Assembly: GCA_019419865.1 (NCBI GenBank)
Contig: JAHZIG010000037.1
Location: 1 to 20,382 of the forward strand
Reading direction: 5' to 3'
Origin: Clostridiales bacterium
GTDB lineage: Bacteria; Bacillota; Clostridia; Monoglobales; Monoglobaceae
Length of the DNA: 20,382 nucleotides
Shown here piece by piece: positions 7,967 through 12,738 of this stretch. Every line of letters starts with the position of its first letter. Position 1 is the first letter of the stretch. The notes under the pieces are model-generated. The model searched no databases. It had not been told where the DNA came from and saw nothing but the letters and a program-made list of their open reading frames with translations. A program made the position numbers and the translations under genes.

Positions 7967-8983
7967 TTATATTTCCTTTCCAAGGTTTGCGCCTATCGCG
8001 CGCATTTTCTTCATCAGACTTGCGAACTGGGGTTCGTCCAAAGACTGAGCGCCGTCGCAAAGCGCCTTGGCCGGGTTGTTGTGCACTTCGATTATCAAGC
8101 CGTCGGCTCCGACCGCCATAGCCGCGAGCGAAAGCGGCTCGACCATCCAGCTCATGCCCGCCGAGTGGGACGGGTCTACTATGACCGGAAGATGGCTGAG
8201 ACGTTTTACCGCCGGTATCGCGCTCAGATCCAGCGTATTTCTGGTGTAGGTCTCGAACGTCCTTATTCCTCTCTCGCAGAGTATAACGTTCGGATTTCCT
8301 CCGGCCATGATATATTCGGCCGACATCAGCCACTCCTCTATCGTAGACGAGAGACCCCTCTTAAGAAGTATAGGTTTGCTCGTCTTGCCGAGTTCCTTAA
8401 GCAGGTCGAAGTTCTGCATATTTCTCGCGCCGACCTGGATTATATCGACTCTCCTGTCGAATTCCTCGACCAGCTTAGGCGACATTATTTCCGTAACTAT
8501 CGGAAGTCCGGTCTGTTCTCTCGCCTCCTCCAAAAGTTCCAGCCCGCGCATCTCGAGCCCCTGGAACGAGTACGGGGACGTTCTCGGCTTGAACGCTCCG
8601 CCCCTGAGCAGCTTGGCGCCGCTCTCCTTGACGCTGTTCGCGACGTCGAGTATCTGCTCCTCGGTCTCGACCGAACACGGCCCGGCTATGACGACGAACT
8701 TTCCCTCCTTGCCGATCTCCGCGTCTCCGACTTTCACTATAGTCGGCTCGGGATGGAATTTCTTGCTGGCCTTTTTGAACGGCTCGGCTATACGCATGAC
8801 CCTGTCGACGTGGACGTTGAGCATAAGCGTGTCCGGATCGATCCTGCTGGTGTCTCCGAGCAGACCGAGCACCGTGCAGTCCACGCCCTTATTTATCATT
8901 ACGTCGAGACCCATGTCTTTGATGTACGAAACGATTTTTTCTACGTCTTCCTCTGTTGTTTTGGGTTTTAAAATTACTACCAT
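7967..8983 (-). CDS. aroF: 3-deoxy-7-phosphoheptulonate (DAHP) synthase, type I-beta with N-terminal regulatory domain
   Basis: Condenses PEP with erythrose-4-phosphate to DAHP, the first and controlling step of the pathway. The 338 residues comprise an N-terminal ferredoxin-like domain (about 1-70) and a TIM-barrel catalytic domain. Barrel motifs are AGPCSVE with metal ligand C103, GGAFKPRTSPYSFQG, QVGARNMQNFDLL, ILLKRG, CERGIRTFE, VDPSHSAG (metal His) and LIIEVHNNP (metal Glu). In characterised relatives such as the Thermotoga maritima enzyme this extra N-terminal domain gives feedback inhibition by Tyr and Phe, which is likely here. GGAGG lies 8 nt before the ATG. It is the first structural gene after the leader, so attenuation controls pathway entry directly. 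The name aroF is a functional label; some annotations use aroG. Confidence 0.95.
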   Translation of the reverse strand: MVVILKPKTTEEDVEKIVSYIKDMGLDVMINKGVDCTVLGLLGDTSRIDPDTLMLNVHVDRVMRIAEPFKKASKKFHPEPTIVKVGDAEIGKEGKFVVIAGPCSVETEEQILDVANSVKESGAKLLRGGAFKPRTSPYSFQGLEMRGLELLEEAREQTGLPIVTEIMSPKLVEEFDRRVDIIQVGARNMQNFDLLKELGKTSKPILLKRGLSSTIEEWLMSAEYIMAGGNPNVILCERGIRTFETYTRNTLDLSAIPAVKRLSHLPVIVDPSHSAGMSWMVEPLSLAAMAVGADGLIIEVHNNPAKALCDGAQSLDEPQFASLMKKMRAIGANLGKEI

Positions 8984-9006
8984 TGTTCAATCCTCCAATT
9001 ACTTAA

Positions 9007-9025
9007 GCGGAACTTTTTATTCCGC
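9007..9025 (-). other. Small hairpin just before the aroF ribosome binding site
   Basis: A 6-bp perfect stem (9007-9012 with 9020-9025) with a 7-nt loop lies between the leader terminator and the GGAGG of aroF at 8992-8996. A few outer A:T pairs may extend it past a bulge. It has no T-run. It might affect translation start or mRNA stability after readthrough; no direct evidence for either. Confidence 0.4.
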
Positions 9026-9043
9026 GGCTTAAAAATATAAATG

Positions 9044-9076
9044 AAAAAGACGAGCCTTTTCTAAAGCTCGCCTTTT
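9044..9076 (-). terminator. Intrinsic terminator of the aro operon leader (attenuator)
   Basis: Read on the minus strand, AAAAGGCGAGC and GCTCGTCTTTT form an 11-bp stem with one G:U pair, extended by three inner pairs to an AGAA loop. A TCTTTTTC run follows at 9044-9050. This is a standard Rho-independent terminator placed about 35 nt after the leader-peptide stop and about 60 nt before aroF. It would block the whole operon unless its 5' arm is sequestered by the antiterminator helix. Confidence 0.88.
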
Positions 9077-9144
9077 GATCGTTATTCATTTGCAAAAAAC
9101 TTATTTAAATCTATATACTATAAGTCGGGCGCAAGCGAGCTTTA
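9062..9144 (-). promoter_or_regulatory. Antiterminator pairing in the aro leader
   Basis: The 10 bases at 9135-9144, near the 3' end of the leader-peptide ORF, are perfectly complementary to the 10 bases at 9062-9071 in the 5' arm and loop of the terminator. Two more pairs are possible past a one-base bulge. This helix and the terminator cannot coexist. It is the 2:3 structure expected of a ribosome-mediated attenuator; its formation is inferred from complementarity alone. Confidence 0.75.
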
Positions 9145-9248
9145 TTCAATTTTCCACAGCAAAAATAGCCGAAGCTAAAATAAAAGCTTTGGCTAAAGTA
9201 AAAGAAAAAGTATGAAGCTGCTTTTAAAATTGAATTAACTAAGCTCAT
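9111..9248 (-). CDS. Aromatic-rich leader peptide of the aro operon attenuator
   Basis: A 45-residue ORF lies in the leader RNA between the operon promoter and aroF. Residues 13-29 contain 12 aromatic residues out of 17: eight Phe and four Tyr, no Trp. Such density matches the control codons of pheL-type leader peptides, and Phe and Tyr are exactly the operon's products. The ATG at 9248 is chosen because AGAAAGG lies 9 nt upstream. A longer reading from GTG at 9308 is impossible on this transcript, because that codon lies at the promoter -10 element. The stop is TAG at 9111-9113. The peptide probably has no function after synthesis; ribosome position while translating it would set the choice between antiterminator and terminator. 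Homology to any named leader peptide cannot be judged here. Confidence 0.85.
   Translation of the reverse strand: MSLVNSILKAASYFFFYFSQSFYFSFGYFCCGKLNKARLRPTYSI
9138..9245 (-). promoter_or_regulatory. Long leader hairpin spanning the aromatic codons (1:2 structure)
   Basis: Three helices enclose the aromatic codon run: 9241-9245 with 9138-9142, a perfect 10-bp pairing of 9226-9235 with 9144-9153, and 9217-9221 with 9156-9160 (one G:U). A further stem inside (9185-9194 with 9167-9176, one mismatch) covers several Phe/Tyr codons. The 3' side overlaps the antiterminator segment 9135-9144, so this hairpin and the antiterminator are alternatives. A ribosome translating or stalled in 9212-9162 would open it. 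Confidence 0.72.
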
Positions 9249-9299
9249 TTTACTATACCTTTCTGAAAAATCTAATAAATTATCTCCTATTGGTTCAAC

Positions 9300-9328
9300 A
9301 TTATACACCCATAATTCAAAAAAAGCAA
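9300..9328 (-). promoter_or_regulatory. Sigma-A-type promoter of the aro operon
   Basis: TTGCTT (9323-9328), a 17-nt spacer and TATAAT (9300-9305) face the aro operon. Transcription should start near 9293, giving a leader of about 310 nt before aroF and placing the leader-peptide ATG about 45 nt from the 5' end. No separate operator palindrome is evident around it. Confidence 0.85.
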
Positions 9329-9411
9329 GTATTTTTACGATAATTTAACCCGCGTATTTCGTATTATTTTTATGCGATATGGAAAAATTTCAATAAACTT
9401 AGAAAAAACTC

Positions 9412-9440
9412 TTGCATTTTTGTAATAACCGTGCTATACT
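9412..9440 (+). promoter_or_regulatory. Promoter of the tRNA-Ser gene
   Basis: TTGCAT (9412-9417), a 17-nt spacer and TATACT (9435-9440) with a TGC just upstream of the -10 element. Transcription should start near 9447, about 35 nt before the mature tRNA. It is divergent from the aro promoter, with roughly 80 nt between the two -35 elements. Confidence 0.82.
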
Positions 9441-9481
9441 TTAGAGGTTGCTGAACTTTAACGTTCGGTTCAATTTAATAC

Positions 9482-9570
9482 GGAGCGGTATCGAAGTGGT
9501 CATAACGGGACTGACTCGAAATCAGTTGTACCTTCGGGTACCGTGGGTTCGAATCCCACCCGCTCCGCCA
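9482..9570 (+). tRNA. tRNA-Ser (anticodon CGA)
   Basis: An 89-nt class II tRNA with encoded CCA. The acceptor stem pairs 9482-9488 with 9560-9566, with G as discriminator base. The anticodon stem 9510-9514/9522-9526 carries the loop CTCGAAA, with anticodon CGA at 9517-9519, reading UCG. A long variable arm with a TTC loop (GTACC paired with GGTAC) is the mark of tRNA-Ser or tRNA-Leu, and the anticodon settles Ser. The T arm is GTGGG-TTCGAAT-CCCAC. It has its own promoter and terminator. Confidence 0.97.
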
Positions 9571-9573
9571 TAC

Positions 9574-9606
9574 GAGGTCTTTGGGATCCCAAAGACCTCT
9601 TTTTTA
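9574..9606 (+). terminator. Intrinsic terminator of the tRNA-Ser gene
   Basis: The bases 9574-9599 are a perfect 26-base palindrome, giving a stem of up to 11-13 bp, followed by six T residues at 9600-9605. It lies 4 nt after the tRNA CCA end. The opposite strand has no T-run, so it works for the plus strand only. Confidence 0.93.
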
Positions 9607-9711
9607 TTCCGAATCTCAATATATTCGCTCCCGCAGCCGCGCCGGGACGGCGACGTTTCGCAGCTTTTAATGAAAAAGGCGCTCCGTTCTACAAATTGTT
9701 TAAATTTAACC

Positions 9712-9740
9712 TTGCAATATCTTCAAATCGGCGCTAAACT
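9712..9740 (+). promoter_or_regulatory. Possible promoter for the C26 hydrolase gene
   Basis: TTGCAA (9712-9717), a 17-nt spacer and TAAACT (9735-9740) match the sigma-A pattern moderately. It is the best candidate in the 270-nt gap between the tRNA terminator and the hydrolase. A start near 9747 would give a 130-nt leader containing a GC-rich hairpin (about 9772-9793) and the terminator-like stem at 9814-9850. The -10 element is imperfect, so this is tentative. Confidence 0.4.
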
Positions 9741-9813
9741 TAAAATACATAATATTCAAAGACAATATCGCCGCGCGGATCTCCCGCCGCGCGAATTACA
9801 ATATCAATAAGAC

Positions 9814-9850
9814 AACGGCGTTCTTTATCGTTTAAGAACGTCGTTTTTTA
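9814..9850 (+). terminator. Terminator-like hairpin directly before the C26 hydrolase
   Basis: An 11-bp stem (9815-9825 with 9834-9844, one G:U) is followed by six T residues at 9844-9849. It ends only 13 nt before the ribosome binding site of the gene at 9877. A terminator in this place either ends a short upstream transcript or acts as an attenuator for the hydrolase. No clear antiterminator partner was found. Confidence 0.72.
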
Positions 9851-9876
9851 TTTTCATTTTTTAAGGAGGAACTACT

Positions 9877-10602
9877 ATGAAAAAGCCTTTGATCGGAGTC
9901 GCGGCTTTGTACGACTCGGGTAGATCGTCGTACTGGATGCTGCCCGGATACATGAAAGGGGTCGAGGCCGCGGGCGGCTTGCCCGTTATGCTGCCGCTCG
10001 CGGAAGATGCGGAGCTTATAACTCAGATCGCGGATACCTGCGACGCTTTTCTGTTTACCGGCGGTCAGGACGTATCGCCAAGCCTTTACGGACATGAAAC
10101 AAGCCCGAACTGCGGAGAGCTGTGCGACGCGCGGGATAAAATGGAAGAAACCCTCCTGCGCCTCGTTCTCGGCCTCGATAAGCCCGTTTTGGGAATATGC
10201 CGCGGGATCCAACTGATAAACGCCGCGCTCGGTGGAACGCTCTATCAGGATCTGCCGACCGAATGTCCGTCAAACATCGAGCATCATATGTCCCCGCCTT
10301 ACGACCGTCCGATCCATTCCGTCTCCATAGTTCGGGATTCGCCGCTATTTAGCCTTTTACGCGCCGACGCGCTCCCGGTAAACAGCTATCATCACCAGGC
10401 CGTGGACGAACTCGCCCCCGCGCTTAAGCCGATGGCGTATTCGGAGGACGGTCTCGTCGAAGCCGTCTATATGCCCGGAAAGAAATTCGTCTGGGCCGTG
10501 CAGTGGCATCCTGAGTTTTCGTATACGAACGACAAAAACAGCTTTAAACTATTCAAAAAATTCGTATCGTCCGCGGCTCGCGATATCCGCCCGATCAATT
10601 GA
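9877..10602 (+). CDS. Class I glutamine amidotransferase-like hydrolase, peptidase C26 / PuuD family
   Basis: The 241 residues form a single class I glutamine amidotransferase fold acting as a free-standing hydrolase. Visible motifs are FTGGQDVSP (60-68), the nucleophile elbow GICRG with C108, followed by INAALGGTLYQD, then NSYHHQAV (169-176) and VQWHPE with H211 and E213, completing a Cys-His-Glu triad. Family members cleave gamma-glutamyl amides, such as gamma-glutamyl-GABA in putrescine breakdown (PuuD) or folate poly-gamma-glutamate. No polyamine genes are nearby, so the substrate is open. AAGGAGGA lies 6 nt before the ATG. There is no signal peptide, so it should be cytoplasmic. It ends 4 nt from the convergent gene at 10607 with no terminator between. 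Confidence 0.9.
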   Translation: MKKPLIGVAALYDSGRSSYWMLPGYMKGVEAAGGLPVMLPLAEDAELITQIADTCDAFLFTGGQDVSPSLYGHETSPNCGELCDARDKMEETLLRLVLGLDKPVLGICRGIQLINAALGGTLYQDLPTECPSNIEHHMSPPYDRPIHSVSIVRDSPLFSLLRADALPVNSYHHQAVDELAPALKPMAYSEDGLVEAVYMPGKKFVWAVQWHPEFSYTNDKNSFKLFKKFVSSAARDIRPIN

Positions 10603-10606
10603 CCTA

Positions 10607-11857
10607 TCATGCGATCGGAGTATATCCGGCGCGCTCTATCAGTTCCCGTCCTTGCTCGCCGGTTATCCAATCGAGCAGCAGTTTTACGTTTTCCGACCCG
10701 TCCTTTCTCACGACCGCGTAGAACTCGGATGTCAGCGGATACGCGCCGCTCTCTATATTCCGAATATCCGGATATACGCCGTCTACGCTAAGCAGTTTTA
10801 TACTGTTGTTTTCGACCATCTCGGTCGAGTAAAATCTAAAAGAGAAACCGATGGCGTTCTTGTAGTTCTTATAATCGGCCGTTTTGCTTATTATTCCGCC
10901 CATACCGGCTATAACGTCGGCCTGGGGCGGCTCGATAAGCGGCTTGTCCTGCATCAGCCTGATCAGCGCGCTCTGACTGCCGCTGCCCTCGTCGCGCTGG
11001 AACGCCCTAATCTCGCCCATGCCGCGCGCGCCGAGCTGTTCCCACTCGGTTATCTCTCCGCCGTATATCCCGCGGATCTCGTCCACGGTTATGTTCTCGA
11101 TCGGATTTTGAGCGTTTACGAAAAATACGAACGCCTCTTTGCCTATAGGCGTATATACAAGCTCTACGCCGTTTTCTTCGGCGTAATCCCGCTGCTCGTC
11201 CGAAGGCGCGGCCGCGAAAATTATATCCGCGTCGCCGGTCACGATATTCCGATACGCGCCGGTCGTCGTACTGCACATTAAATATTCGTTTACCGCCGCT
11301 TCTCCGACGTCGTCTATCAGTTCCTTCGGGTATACCGCCTTTGCGAAAGCCGCATAGATCGGATACAGCGCGGTCGCGCCGTCCATCCTCGGAATATCCG
11401 AACTTAGTTTAAGCTCGGATTCTTCGTCCAATTCGGCCGTCTCCGAGTTTTCCGCATACGGCGCGTACCGGGCAAGCAAGTCTCCGCCCTCTTCCAGCGT
11501 CGGGATGTTTTCTATGTACGTTCGGTATAAATACACTCCGCCGGTCGCCGCCGCGCATAATACTACCCCGCAAACGACCGCGGCGATCACGGACCTTCTT
11601 CTTTTGGCGCTCCACAGCAAATACAGTATCAAACCGGCGCTTAGCGCTAAAAAAATCGCCAGCGCCGCTATATAAAAGTCCGCGCCCGCGCTTGAGAACG
11701 CGATCAGCGCCGCCGCTAAAAAACCGAAGATCGCCATAAGCGCCAATACCGCGAACGAGATCAACAGCTTTCCCGCCTCAATCCGGGTTTTCTTAGCTAC
11801 CAAACATATTCCTATCGCAAGACATGCGACCGGGATCGCAACTATCAAACCAAACAT
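10607..11857 (-). CDS. Membrane-anchored PstS-like substrate-binding protein
   Basis: From the start chosen here the protein has 416 residues. Four hydrophobic helices lie at about 2-21, 30-54, 61-82 and 89-110. A short acidic linker then leads to a periplasmic binding protein-like domain (about 150-416) of the PstS/phosphate-binding type. That domain has DGATALYPIYAAF, a CSTTTG loop, GDADIIFAAAPS and AFQRDEGSGSQ, which resembles the oxyanion-binding block of PstS. Phosphate or another oxyanion is the likely ligand but is not proven. There is no lipobox, so anchoring is by the helices. The ATG at 11857 is chosen because AAGGAGG lies 7 nt upstream; an in-frame ATG 14 codons earlier has no such site. 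No PstCAB transporter genes are present, so a sensing role is as plausible as transport. Confidence 0.85.
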   Translation of the reverse strand: MFGLIVAIPVACLAIGICLVAKKTRIEAGKLLISFAVLALMAIFGFLAAALIAFSSAGADFYIAALAIFLALSAGLILYLLWSAKRRRSVIAAVVCGVVLCAAATGGVYLYRTYIENIPTLEEGGDLLARYAPYAENSETAELDEESELKLSSDIPRMDGATALYPIYAAFAKAVYPKELIDDVGEAAVNEYLMCSTTTGAYRNIVTGDADIIFAAAPSDEQRDYAEENGVELVYTPIGKEAFVFFVNAQNPIENITVDEIRGIYGGEITEWEQLGARGMGEIRAFQRDEGSGSQSALIRLMQDKPLIEPPQADVIAGMGGIISKTADYKNYKNAIGFSFRFYSTEMVENNSIKLLSVDGVYPDIRNIESGAYPLTSEFYAVVRKDGSENVKLLLDWITGEQGRELIERAGYTPIA

Positions 11858-11944
11858 AAGCTCTCCTCCTTTTAAGTCTCCGCCGACCATATATTTCACG
11901 AAACCCCTTTTTCAAACGCGCGCCTAAACCGAACGCGCTCCGGC

Positions 11945-12670
11945 TCATTTGACCGCCTTGATAAGCAGCATCATCGGGCGGCGCATTTCGTCGGCCATTC
12001 CGGGAACGTCCATCATCTCCGCGGGCGGACCCGCCTCTCCAAGCGCGGATATTTTGAATCCGGTATCTATCAATCCCATAACTATTTGGGTCAGCGTATG
12101 ATGGAACTTCTTAACGCTTTGCCCCAAAAACTTCGTCTCCCGTTCTCCGGGGTAAAAATAATCGTCAACCGGCCAGAACAGCGGCTTTCCGTCCGGGCCG
12201 TAATACCAATCCTGATCTACTCCGGCGGTGAACGTCGGGTGTTCTATGTTCAGCAGAAACGCCCCGCCGCCTCTAAGCGTCCTGTATATCTTCCTGTAGA
12301 CCGCCTCGATATCCTCGATATAGTGGAGCGCTAAGTTGGAGACCGCGCAGTCGAACTCGTTCTCCGGGTACTCGTACTCCTCGATCGAACAGACCCGGTA
12401 TTCTATCCTCGGATCGGAATTTCTCCGCTTCGCCTCGCCGATCATCTTCTCGCTTGAATCTATCCCTAAGACGTATCCCGCGCCGCGCTCCGCCGCGTAC
12501 TTACAATGCCAGCCGTAGCCGCAGCCCAAGTCCAAAACCCGTTTTCCGCAAAGCTCCGGCAACATCAGTCTAAACCTGCTCCACTCTCCCGCTCCCGAAA
12601 GCCCCTTGCGGCTTCTGAGCATTTTTGAGTATTCGCCGAAAAATTCTTCGCTGTCGTATATATTTTCCAC
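11945..12670 (-). CDS. Class I SAM-dependent methyltransferase
   Basis: The 241 residues have a Rossmann-type methyltransferase fold. Motif I is VLDLGCGYGWHCKYAA (about 45-60), followed by an acidic residue in GIDSS that should bind the SAM ribose. The motif IV region is FDCAVSNLALHYI, with the post-motif LRGGGAFLLNIEHP. It resembles small-molecule methyltransferases of the UbiE/Methyltransf_11 type. The substrate cannot be named. The C-terminal part is Met- and Pro-rich. The start is GTG at 12670, with AAGGAGA about 6 nt upstream. It lies 87 nt before the PstS-like gene and could be cotranscribed with it, since no terminator separates them. Confidence 0.88.
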   Translation of the reverse strand: MENIYDSEEFFGEYSKMLRSRKGLSGAGEWSRFRLMLPELCGKRVLDLGCGYGWHCKYAAERGAGYVLGIDSSEKMIGEAKRRNSDPRIEYRVCSIEEYEYPENEFDCAVSNLALHYIEDIEAVYRKIYRTLRGGGAFLLNIEHPTFTAGVDQDWYYGPDGKPLFWPVDDYFYPGERETKFLGQSVKKFHHTLTQIVMGLIDTGFKISALGEAGPPAEMMDVPGMADEMRRPMMLLIKAVK

Positions 12671-12701
12671 GATCTTTCTCCTTCTCTATATTAACGGAGC
12701 G

Positions 12702-12728
12702 CAAAAATCCGCCGCAAAAGCGCGGCGG
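12702..12728 (-). terminator. Intrinsic terminator after the large signalling gene
   Basis: A 7-bp all-GC stem (12709-12715 with 12722-12728) with a 6-nt loop is followed on the minus strand by ATTTTTG. It lies 10 nt after the stop codon of the gene at 12739 and separates it from the methyltransferase. Confidence 0.85.
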
Positions 12729-12738
12729 AAATCGCTTG

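Noticed and set aside
8984..9293. A T-box riboswitch in the aro operon leader
   Set aside because: T-box control is the usual Firmicute solution, so it was looked for first. The conserved T-box sequence that pairs with a tRNA acceptor end is absent, the leader has no Stem I with a specifier loop, and the ORF plus alternative helices explain the region better.
9111..9308. A 65-residue reading of the leader ORF from GTG at 9308
   Set aside because: The GTG lies at the -10 element of the operon promoter, upstream of the expected transcript start, so the ATG at 9248 with AGAAAGG upstream is used instead.
9482..9606. Integration site of a mobile element at the tRNA-Ser gene
   Set aside because: tRNA-Ser genes are common integration targets, but no integrase, no repeated tRNA 3' end and no shift in gene type is seen nearby.
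9448..9810. 120-residue plus-strand ORF running through the tRNA-Ser gene
   Set aside because: It crosses a complete tRNA and two intrinsic terminators and has no ribosome binding site, so it is chance.
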